This document shows, in pieces, positions 7,134 through 13,321 of a DNA stretch of 64,000 nucleotides (position 1 is the stretch's first letter; each line of letters opens with the position of its first letter). Under the pieces are notes generated by a model that was not told the DNA's origin, ran no database searches, and worked only from the letters and a program-made list of their open reading frames with translations. Where the stretch lies: positions 248,001 to 312,000 of the forward strand of contig NZ_FOVN01000001.1 of NCBI RefSeq assembly GCF_900115185.1, given 5' to 3'. Origin of the DNA: Algorimicrobium echini. GTDB lineage: Bacteria > Bacteroidota > Bacteroidia > Flavobacteriales > Flavobacteriaceae. A program made the position numbers and the translations under genes.

Positions 7134-7301
7134 TTATTTTGAATAATGATTTAAAAGTGTTCGGTAGTATAGCGGATGCTTATCTCTGTAGTAAGCTAAG
7201 TGACTTTCCGCACCTTTAATAATGTAGTTTTCACTACTTAATCGATAATGTTCTTCTGCTTCTTGAAGGGCAATGGTTGGGTTTTCAGATACTTGTTTCA
7301 T
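7134..7301 (-). CDS. Small hypothetical protein, 55 aa
   Basis: An ATG-to-TAA frame encodes 55 aa beginning MKQVSENPTIALQEAEEHYR and ending NHYSK. It is rich in Tyr and Glu, with no membrane segment. Three things support it as real. The ATG stands about 17-20 nt from the end of a leader that also stands in front of the DUF932 gene and parB, with the same spacing. A good open frame fills the space. The next gene starts 11 nt later. The function is unknown. Confidence 0.65.
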   Translation of the reverse strand: MKQVSENPTIALQEAEEHYRLSSENYIIKGAESHLAYYRDKHPLYYRTLLNHYSK

Positions 7302-7317
7302 AATTCTAAAATTTTAG

Positions 7318-7470
7318 TTAAACAATATTTGAGCAGAAACCAAACGGAAGATAAAATCTTGGCTCAAAAGGAAACGGAATAAATGAGTAGTGGAAGAAGC
7401 GGTGGCTTTATGCCGTAGTCTTTTGATGGAAGTATTTTACGAGTTTACCTTTGCACTGATATTGATTGAT
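7318..7470 (-). promoter_or_regulatory. Shared ~150-bp leader, copy A (55-aa gene)
   Basis: This sequence is near-identical to 10650-10800 and clearly homologous to 8600-8747. All three precede a start codon by about 20 nt on the minus strand. It contains an inverted repeat TTTGAGC (7328-7334) with GCTCAAA (7362-7368), and a smaller AAGAT/ATCTT hairpin inside the loop. It is probably a promoter plus structured 5' leader giving three transcripts common control. I could not place a standard TTTG/TAnnTTTG promoter with confidence. Confidence 0.7.
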
Positions 7471-7488
7471 TATTATTTTAATCTTAGC

Positions 7489-7665
7489 GGACTTAATTCA
7501 CAATTTTAGTTTGGGAATGAAGTGTACCGTTCCAGCCCAGCGGACCAGGTCAACGGAATGAAAAGCGAAACTGGGGATTGTGTCCAAGACTTTTTGAAGG
7601 AAGCTCTTTTTCCGGAATGTAGCTTTTTCTGCGTAATGTAGAGAAATGGGCTGAATGGGATTGCA
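7489..7665. repeat. ~190-bp foldable repeat, copy 3 of 3 (partly degraded)
   Basis: The outer stem (7489-7507 with about 7567-7585) is kept, but the terminal hairpin seen in copies 1 and 2 is lost or shortened. It lies between the DUF932 gene and leader A. Open frames crossing it are not kept in phase between copies, so it is treated as noncoding. Confidence 0.65.
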
Positions 7666-7746
7666 AAACCAAATTTTCAAATCAAAACCTTTGCTAAAAA
7701 CAGGAAAAAAATCCAGTTTAAGGTACTGGGTAAACCTTTAATCACA

Positions 7747-8583
7747 TCAAGCCATTTCATAGACAGCATCAAACAGTTTTTTGTCCAATCGTTCCTGTTG
7801 GGAAAAGCTTTTCTTCAAAGTATTATGAAGCATTTGGTTAAAAGCATTGTAGCCTATCCATAAATTGGGGGCTTCATCGAGCAACACAGCTTCATTATCA
7901 AGAATTTCAAGAACTTCACGAGACTTTTTCGAAGGGTCGCTATTTTTATCGCTACACTCGTATCTGAACAGTTTAGTTTTATCCAGAATGGCCTTGACAA
8001 ACTCTTGTGTATCGATGATTTTAAATTCCTTCATCCTATCGAATTTCTTGGTAATGGTGTAAAACTCATTGTCCAGAAATTTATCGAAGAGGTTGTTCAA
8101 TCTCGGCATAATAAGGTGCGTATTATTCTTACTATGCTTTATGGAAAACTCTATTTCCGCCTTAGAGACGTGCAATCCGTTAGAACATATTTCTCTGTAA
8201 AAGCCAAAGTGGCCAGAGGTCTTTTCACTACCGTCATACGAGTTCTTGAACCGAAGCATCGGCAGTATTAAATCCTTATCGTTCTTTACTGTAAACTGGC
8301 TTTTATCATCGATTATGAAGTCGGTAATGAACGACCTATCATTTTTATTGATAGTGCGTTTGTGGAAATTCAGTTGTGCATCGGTTAGCATTTCTTCGGC
8401 TTGCTTGAAGAACAATTGATTCGGAATGTGGCCATAGCTGTTCGATACTACATTGACAATTTTTCCATTGGAAATTATGACGTTTTCAAGTCCACGTCGT
8501 GATTCCATCTGTGTCAAGGTTTTTAACGATTTCATTTCTGATGGTACGAAGATGTTGTCCAGTTGCAAATTTTGTAAATACAT
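7747..8583 (-). CDS. DUF932 domain-containing protein
   Basis: This 278-aa protein belongs to the DUF932 group, which is frequent on plasmids and integrative elements and of unknown biochemical role. Features seen are LENVIISNGKIVNVVSNSYG near the N-terminus, a central DLILPMLRFKNSYDGSEK stretch and GFYREICSNGLHVSK, all of which fit the family. I choose the ATG at 8583. A longer frame from a TTG at 8625 would run into the shared leader, and the shorter start keeps the same leader-to-ATG spacing as the other two leader copies. It stands alone between leader B and repeat copy 3. Confidence 0.75.
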   Translation of the reverse strand: MYLQNLQLDNIFVPSEMKSLKTLTQMESRRGLENVIISNGKIVNVVSNSYGHIPNQLFFKQAEEMLTDAQLNFHKRTINKNDRSFITDFIIDDKSQFTVKNDKDLILPMLRFKNSYDGSEKTSGHFGFYREICSNGLHVSKAEIEFSIKHSKNNTHLIMPRLNNLFDKFLDNEFYTITKKFDRMKEFKIIDTQEFVKAILDKTKLFRYECSDKNSDPSKKSREVLEILDNEAVLLDEAPNLWIGYNAFNQMLHNTLKKSFSQQERLDKKLFDAVYEMA

Positions 8584-8599
8584 AGCTTTTGAATTTAGA

Positions 8600-8747
8600 T
8601 TAAACAATATTTGAGCAGTACCCAAACGGAAGCTAAAATCTCAGCTCAAAAGGAAACGGAATAAATAGTGAAGGTACGAACGGTTTATGCCGTAGTCTTT
8701 TGATGGGTGTATTTTACGAGTTTACCTTTGCGTTGATATTGATTGAT
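8600..8747 (-). promoter_or_regulatory. Shared ~150-bp leader, copy B (DUF932 gene)
   Basis: This is the most diverged of the three leader copies. The ends and the TTTGAGC/GCTCAAA arms are conserved, while the middle (about 8668-8690) differs from copies A and C and is shorter. That points to selection on the ends and stem rather than recent duplication of the whole sequence. Confidence 0.7.
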
Positions 8748-8797
8748 AACTCTCTATTTTTTAGCTCTCATCGCCAATACAGTATTAGAATAAAAAA

Positions 8798-8831
8798 GAA
8801 GAAGAACCAGCACGAATGCCGACCCTTCTTC
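8798..8831 (-). terminator. Terminator after parB
   Basis: Arms GAAGAAG and CTTCTTC with a 20-nt loop are followed on the minus strand by a T-run. It stands 14 nt after the ParB stop codon, so it separates parB from the DUF932 unit. Confidence 0.6.
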
Positions 8832-8844
8832 AGAACAACAAAAG

Positions 8845-10632
8845 CTACTCGTTGAGTTCCTGAATTTTCTTTTCAAGAACTCCTATTCGCTCTTTCAAAC
8901 GTCCTTCACGCTTGCTTCTTTTTTCAGCGTATTCCTTTTCAATACCGGCAATCTTGGATTTGTAAAATCCTTGCAACGCATTGTAGAATGAAATGTTCGT
9001 CAGATTATTAACGTGATTGCTTTCGCCAAAATGCACTTGCTTGGTGAGCATATACCGTATCAGCTTATGAAAGATTTCTTTTTTGAATTTCTTCTTGAAA
9101 TTCTCGACAATTTCAACTTTGGTCATCTTTGAAGTATCGCCCAACAATCCAGAAAAGTATTTTTGTTGGCTCATATAATCCACATTATTTTCAAAAAGTG
9201 ATATTGAAAAAGCAACCATTTCATCTACCGATAGTGTTTTCTTGGTATTGATATATTTGGTCTCTCTAATCATTTGAACAACTTCTTCAAACTGCTTGTT
9301 GTTGTCAATTTGCTTCTTACGAATTTCCCTTTTGTTGATTTTAACGATTTGTTCTTCAGGGGTACAATCCGCCATTTTCCTATCAGTCAATGGTGCCGAA
9401 TAATCATTTGATTTATTTTTAGGTTTCTCTATGACCTTTACATAAACTTCTTTATTTTGGTATGTTTCAGGATGGAATACGATACCGCTTACAAATCCAT
9501 TCTCTTGAGCTGAAAAATATATTTCTAATTCTTCTTCATAATCTTGTACAGCTTCCCGTAATTTTCTTTTTAATTCATCATCAGAAAGTTCGTAATGTTG
9601 ATACTCTGTTTTGATGTCATCAATTGTTGGCTCAATCGAATTTTCAATTATTTCAACATCATCCAGCAAATAGACCTTCAATCCATTCTTTTCCAGTTGG
9701 GATATAGTGAGCTGGTTACTCTCATCGTCTGCCCAATACCGTCGTATTTCAGGAATTAACAAGATGTTTTCTTTCTTCGATTTCTCAATCAGGTTCAAGA
9801 AAGACTTCGTTTTCTTGGTCTCAAAACAAGCTGACTTGGTACAGACCATTTTATCTTCACCAAACAGATTTCCTTGATTTGCTGCATTGAACGGACATTC
9901 TACACAAGACCCAGCTTGTGGCACTAACTCTTTATCTGCGACATCAAAGGATGCTTTTTCCAAATCATAGGTCTGGTCCTTAATCATCCTATTTATCTGG
10001 TGTGCATTAAAATCTTCGCCCATCGTTTCCAACATCATTTGCTGTTCTTCGGGTTCAAAAAGTGCGACACCGACACCCAATGAAATGGTCATTTCGCCAT
10101 TGCGGACAAAGTGCTTAAAGCCCTCTATCAATCCTGCCAGCTTTAGGCGTTGTCTTATAAAGTTGTCTGTTCTGCCCAATCGCTTTGCAATTTCAGCAGG
10201 TGCATACTTTTTACTCAGAAAGGCAATTGCTTCGGCCTCTTCGGTAGGTTCAACATCCTGTCTTTGTAGATTTTCAATAATTTGAATTTCCAGAACATCA
10301 TCGTCCTTATACGTTCTTACAATACAGGGTATCGTTTTCTTGCCAGCTAACTTACTAGCACGATACCTACGCTCGCCCATTACGATGATATAATCTTTTT
10401 TGGATTTCCTTACCGTAATAGGTTGTAGTACGCCGTGCTTCTCAATACTTTCTGAAAGCTGTTCTAGCAACTTTTCATCAAACGTTTTTCTGGGTTGCAT
10501 CGGGTCGGGATTGACCTTTGCAATAGGCAGATTCTCAATTTTAAGTGCCTGGACTTTTTTTCCGTTCACTTCTTTTTTGGCAGCTACTTTTGTTCGAATG
10601 CGCTTTTTTGTGGTACTCGCTTTTGTTGTCAT
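8845..10632 (-). CDS. ParB/RepB/Spo0J family protein, large form
   Basis: This 595-aa protein begins with a basic tail, then a ParB N-terminal domain with PDPMQPRKTFDE, the box II motif GERRYRAS and ENLQRQDVEPTEEAEAI (residues ~35-140). A KorB-like helix-turn-helix follows. Residues ~245-280 hold a cysteine cluster (CVECPF... MVCTKSACFE), probably a metal site, and the long C-terminal half is charged and helical. ParB domains of this type bind CTP and DNA in partition. No ParA is visible, so the role may be regulation or maintenance. The ATG at 10632 is preferred over the TTG at 10641 because it gives the usual leader spacing. Confidence 0.85.
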   Translation of the reverse strand: MTTKASTTKKRIRTKVAAKKEVNGKKVQALKIENLPIAKVNPDPMQPRKTFDEKLLEQLSESIEKHGVLQPITVRKSKKDYIIVMGERRYRASKLAGKKTIPCIVRTYKDDDVLEIQIIENLQRQDVEPTEEAEAIAFLSKKYAPAEIAKRLGRTDNFIRQRLKLAGLIEGFKHFVRNGEMTISLGVGVALFEPEEQQMMLETMGEDFNAHQINRMIKDQTYDLEKASFDVADKELVPQAGSCVECPFNAANQGNLFGEDKMVCTKSACFETKKTKSFLNLIEKSKKENILLIPEIRRYWADDESNQLTISQLEKNGLKVYLLDDVEIIENSIEPTIDDIKTEYQHYELSDDELKRKLREAVQDYEEELEIYFSAQENGFVSGIVFHPETYQNKEVYVKVIEKPKNKSNDYSAPLTDRKMADCTPEEQIVKINKREIRKKQIDNNKQFEEVVQMIRETKYINTKKTLSVDEMVAFSISLFENNVDYMSQQKYFSGLLGDTSKMTKVEIVENFKKKFKKEIFHKLIRYMLTKQVHFGESNHVNNLTNISFYNALQGFYKSKIAGIEKEYAEKRSKREGRLKERIGVLEKKIQELNE

Positions 10633-10649
10633 AATACTCAAATTTTTGA

Positions 10650-10800
10650 TTAAACAATATTTGAGCAGAAACCAAACGGAAGATAAAATCTTGGCTCAAA
10701 AGGAAACGGAATAAATGAGTAGTGGAAGAAGCGGTGGCTTTATGCCGTAGTCTTTTGATGGAAGTATTTTACGAGTTTATCTTGCGGTAATATTGTATGA
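10650..10800 (-). promoter_or_regulatory. Shared ~150-bp leader, copy C (parB)
   Basis: It is almost identical to copy A over about 130 bp. Only the promoter-distal end, after the GAGTTTA stretch, diverges. It places parB under the same leader as the DUF932 and 55-aa/183-aa units. Confidence 0.7.
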
Positions 10801-11051
10801 TAATAAACTTCACCCTAAAGTATAGTCAATTCTAACTTTTATTCGTTGAAGAATGTAGATGTTTAAATACAAGAATTTGTTCCATATTTATACTTTTTTT
10901 GAGACAAGGGTAAAGTAACTGAGAGAGAATATTTTTTGAATAGAATGATAAAAAAACGCTAGACTTTATTGAAATAAAGAGTTTTTCATAACACTTAATG
11001 TCAAAAAATTAAAAAGCATATCATTTTATATTAGCACCAAAAAAAAGCAAA
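10801..11051. other. Gene-free end of the element
   Basis: I find no open frame with coding character and no recognisable integrase remnant on either strand. The stretch is A/T-rich. It probably holds the promoter region of parB and the terminal sequence of the element. Confidence 0.4.
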
Positions 11052-11073
11052 ATGTTGTACCTATGTTGTACCT
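11052..11073. repeat. Tandem 11-bp direct repeat near the element end
   Basis: ATGTTGTACCT occurs twice without a gap, followed by a GTCC/GGAC inverted repeat (about 11074-11091). Short direct repeats beside a tRNA attachment site resemble arm-type binding sites of tyrosine integrases or excisionases. That role is inferred from position only. Confidence 0.45.
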
Positions 11074-11102
11074 GTCCTAAAATTTGGACAGATTATTGAA
11101 TG

Positions 11103-11132
11103 CAAAAAGCCGAAGACTTCTCTTCGGCTTTT
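11103..11132 (-). terminator. Terminator of tRNA-Leu
   Basis: AAAAGCCGAAG and CTTCGGCTTTT form a strong hairpin just beyond the tRNA 3' end on the minus strand, followed by T residues. Confidence 0.8.
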
Positions 11133-11133
11133 G

Positions 11134-11215
11134 TGCGGGCGGGGAGACTCGAACTCCCACACCTCGCGGCATCAGATCCTAAGTCTGACGTGTCTACCAA
11201 TTCCACCACGCCCGC
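11134..11215 (-). tRNA. tRNA-Leu, anticodon UAG
   Basis: This complete class II tRNA has acceptor arms GCGGGCG/CGCCCGC, discriminator A, a GGTAGACAC D-arm, and anticodon stem TCAGA/TCTGA with loop CTTAGGA (anticodon TAG). It has a short variable arm and a GTTCGAGTC T-loop. CCA is not encoded. It reads CUA codons. The gene has no promoter of its own next to its 5' end. The nearest good promoter lies upstream of the half-tRNA relic. Confidence 0.95.
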
Positions 11216-11250
11216 ATTTTTAATATTTTAACACTTTTTATTTGGTTTAA

Positions 11251-11289
11251 TCCTAAGTCTAGCGTGTCTACCAATTCCACCACGCCCGC
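11251..11289 (-). pseudogene. 5' half of tRNA-Leu (attachment-site relic)
   Basis: This copies the first 39 nt of a tRNA-Leu(UAG), from the acceptor strand to the anticodon loop CTTAGGA, then stops matching. Its anticodon stem starts CTAGA where the complete tRNA has TCAGA, so it is not a simple recent duplication of that gene. It reads as the disrupted chromosomal tRNA-Leu, cut in the anticodon loop by site-specific recombination. Confidence 0.85.
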
Positions 11290-11324
11290 AATAAATAAGA
11301 TTGTAAAATTCCACAATCGGGATG

Positions 11325-11354
11325 CAAATATAAACAATAGTTTGAATAATCAAA
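11325..11354 (-). promoter_or_regulatory. tRNA-Leu promoter
   Basis: On the minus strand, TTTG (11354-11351), an 18-nt spacer and TATATTTG (11332-11325) match the Bacteroidota housekeeping promoter. It stands about 35 nt before the relic, so the transcript should pass through the relic before the intact tRNA. Confidence 0.8.
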
Positions 11355-11449
11355 CGCATCTTATCATAAAAAGTTCAGGCTGTTTTGTACTTTTGAAGAA
11401 ACACAATTAAATTAGTTCTAACTTTTCAGAATTATCAAAACATTCAAAT

Positions 11450-12838
11450 ATGGAAAACATACAAGGTTACGTAGCCGAACATAAACAACGGTTTTTAAAT
11501 GAACTCATTGAACTGCTTAAAATACCATCAGTTAGTGCTGATTCAGCTTTCAAAAACGATGTGCTTCGCACAGCTGAAGCTGTCAAGTTTAGTTTAGAAA
11601 AAGCCGGCTGTGATCATGTTGAAATTTGTGAAACGGCAGGATATCCCATTGTTTTTGGCGAAAAAATAATTGATGAAAATTTACCAACTATTTTGGTTTA
11701 TGGACATTATGATGTGCAACCAGCGGACCCTATTGAATTGTGGAATTCTCCTCCCTTTGAACCTGTAATTTTAAAAACAGATATCCATCCTGAAGGCGCC
11801 ATTTTTGCTCGTGGTGCTTGTGATGATAAAGGCCAAATGTACATGCATGTAAAAGCCATGGAATTCATGACTTCAACAAATCAATTACCTTGCAACGTGA
11901 AATTCATGATTGAAGGTGAAGAAGAAGTTGGCTCGGTTAACTTATCAACCTTTGTAAAAAACAATCACGATAAATTAAAAAATGACGTGATTCTAATTTC
12001 AGATACAGGCATGATTGCGAAAGATGTGCCCAGTATTACAACAGGCTTGCGCGGATTAAGTTATGTTGAAGTGGAAGTTACGGGTCCCAACCGCGATTTA
12101 CATTCTGGATTATATGGTGGTGCCGTTGCAAATCCCATTAACGTTTTAACCAAAATGATAGCTTCTTTACACGATGAAAACAATCATATTACCATTCCTG
12201 GTTTTTATGACAACGTAGAAGAATTATCCAAAGAAGAACGTGCGGAAATGGCCAAAGCACCTTTTTCACTGGATGCTTATAAAAAATCATTGGATATTGA
12301 TGCCGTTTATGGTGAAGCTGGATTTACAACTAACGAGCGTAATTCCATTCGTCCAACATTAGATGTGAATGGTATTTGGGGTGGTTATATTGGTGAAGGC
12401 GCTAAAACCGTAATTGCTAGTAAGGCATTTGCCAAAATTTCTATGCGCCTAGTGCCTAATCAAGATTGGGAAGAAATAACGCAACTTTTCAAAAAACACT
12501 TTGAAAGCATAGCACCTGAAGGTGTTAATGTATTGGTTAAGCCTCATCATGGTGGGCAAGGTTATGTAACACCAATTAATAGTTTAGGCTACCAAGCAGC
12601 CAGTAAGGCTTATGAAGAATCGTTTGGAAAAAAACCTATTCCACAACGTTCAGGTGGTAGTATTCCCATTGTATCGTTATTTGAACAAGAACTACAAAGC
12701 AAAACTATTTTAATGGGATTTGGGTTAGATAGTGATGCCATACATTCTCCAAACGAACATTTTGGTGTTTGGAATTATATAAAAGGTATTGAAACCATTC
12801 CGTTGTTTTATAAATATTTTACCGAACTTTCTAAATAA
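11450..12838 (+). CDS. M20 family dipeptidase
   Basis: This 462-aa cytosolic metallopeptidase of the M20 (CNDP/PepV-like) group hydrolyses dipeptides with two metal ions. Metal and catalytic motifs are visible: GHYDVQPADP (His and Asp ligand), ARGACDDKGQ (bridging Asp), EGEEEVGS (general base Glu and ligand Glu) and a late DAIHSPNEH histidine. The lid-domain segment DLHSGLYGG is also present. Length and domain order are normal. It is the first chromosomal gene after the tRNA junction and is followed by a strong terminator, so it is a single-gene unit. Confidence 0.9.
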   Translation: MENIQGYVAEHKQRFLNELIELLKIPSVSADSAFKNDVLRTAEAVKFSLEKAGCDHVEICETAGYPIVFGEKIIDENLPTILVYGHYDVQPADPIELWNSPPFEPVILKTDIHPEGAIFARGACDDKGQMYMHVKAMEFMTSTNQLPCNVKFMIEGEEEVGSVNLSTFVKNNHDKLKNDVILISDTGMIAKDVPSITTGLRGLSYVEVEVTGPNRDLHSGLYGGAVANPINVLTKMIASLHDENNHITIPGFYDNVEELSKEERAEMAKAPFSLDAYKKSLDIDAVYGEAGFTTNERNSIRPTLDVNGIWGGYIGEGAKTVIASKAFAKISMRLVPNQDWEEITQLFKKHFESIAPEGVNVLVKPHHGGQGYVTPINSLGYQAASKAYEESFGKKPIPQRSGGSIPIVSLFEQELQSKTILMGFGLDSDAIHSPNEHFGVWNYIKGIETIPLFYKYFTELSK

Positions 12839-12843
12839 AATAA

Positions 12844-12875
12844 AAAATCCGTTCCTAGTGAACGGATTTTTTTTA
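12844..12875 (+). terminator. Terminator after the M20 dipeptidase
   Basis: AAATCCGTTC and GAACGGATTT form a 10-bp stem with loop CTAGT, followed by a run of T residues. Confidence 0.85.
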
Positions 12876-12889
12876 TCCACTTTTTTTGC

Positions 12890-12951
12890 TCTACATTTGT
12901 AGAATATCAATTTTTGTTCTATGTTTGTAGAACACAATCTAAATTTGTAGA
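12890..12951 (+). promoter_or_regulatory. Triple operator and promoter of the first blaI-M56 pair
   Basis: Three palindromes of form TCTA-N6-TAGA occur at 12890-12903, 12918-12931 and 12938-12951, with centres 28 and 20 bp apart. The last ends 2 bp before the blaI ATG. Each also contains TAnnTTTG (TACATTTG, TATGTTTG, TAAATTTG). The TTTG of the first (12896-12899) and TATGTTTG of the second (12920-12927) are 20 bp apart, a plausible -33/-7 pair. BlaI dimers would then cover the promoter and start codon. Confidence 0.75.
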
Positions 12952-12953
12952 AC

Positions 12954-13319
12954 ATGCAGTTATCAAAATCGGAAGAAGAATTAATGAACCATCTTTGGAA
13001 ATTGGAAAAAGGCTTTATGAAAGATTTACTAGAGGCCTACCCAGATCCTAAACCTGCTCCAACAACCGTTGCCACGCTTTTAAAACGTATGACAGACAAG
13101 GGGTTTGTTGCTTATAATACCTTCGGAAAATCTCGCGAATATTTTCCGCTTGTTAAAAAGAAAGCCTATTTCTCGAAACATGTTAATGGGTTGATAAAAG
13201 ACTTTTTCAATGATAGCGCATCACAGTTTGCCTCCTTTTTCACTAAAGAAACCAATTTATCTAAAACTGAATTGGAAGAATTAAAAAAACTGATTGATCA
13301 ACAAATTAAAAACAAATAA
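12954..13319 (+). CDS. BlaI/MecI/CopY family transcriptional repressor
   Basis: This 121-aa protein is a winged-helix repressor with the usual N-terminal domain. Motifs are LSKSEEELMNHLWKLEKGF, PTTVATLLKRMTDKGFV (recognition region) and YFPLVKK, followed by a C-terminal dimerisation helix. Family members bind paired palindromes and are released when a partner M56 sensor triggers their cleavage. The M56 gene starts 3 nt after its stop, and three matching palindromes stand directly upstream, so autoregulation of the pair is likely. There is no beta-lactamase gene nearby, so the regulon is probably not antibiotic resistance. Confidence 0.9.
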   Translation: MQLSKSEEELMNHLWKLEKGFMKDLLEAYPDPKPAPTTVATLLKRMTDKGFVAYNTFGKSREYFPLVKKKAYFSKHVNGLIKDFFNDSASQFASFFTKETNLSKTELEELKKLIDQQIKNK

Positions 13320-13321
13320 TT

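Larger units (their letters stand above)
1..11250. mobile_element. Integrated conjugative/mobilizable element, tRNA-Leu-proximal part
   Basis: About 11 kb holds genes of transfer and plasmid-like maintenance: a coupling ATPase, relaxase, BfmA/BtgA accessory protein, two SSBs, ParB and DUF932. All lie on the minus strand and point away from a tRNA-Leu gene. Repeated intergenic sequences occur only in this part of the window. The right boundary is put at the half-tRNA relic (11251-11289) because the shared tRNA sequence breaks off in the anticodon loop, a common crossover point for tyrosine recombinases. The left end, the integrase and any type IV secretion genes are outside the window, so I cannot say whether the element transfers itself or needs a helper. 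Confidence 0.8.

Noticed and set aside
4882-7665. Interpretation of the ~190-bp repeats as insertion sequences
   Set aside because: No transposase and no clear target-site duplication around the copies. One nonautonomous possibility remains open but is not supported.
7498-7680. 60-aa minus-strand open frame
   Set aside because: It is inside foldable repeat copy 3. The same frame is not kept in copies 1 and 2, so it is not coding.
10400-10714. 104-aa plus-strand open frame
   Set aside because: It lies opposite the parB start and leader C and has no sign of being real.
11220-11290. A second complete tRNA gene
   Set aside because: Only the first 39 nt match. There is no 3' half, T-arm or acceptor partner.
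12725-12955. 76-aa minus-strand open frame
   Set aside because: Antisense to the M20 gene end, its terminator and the BlaI operators.
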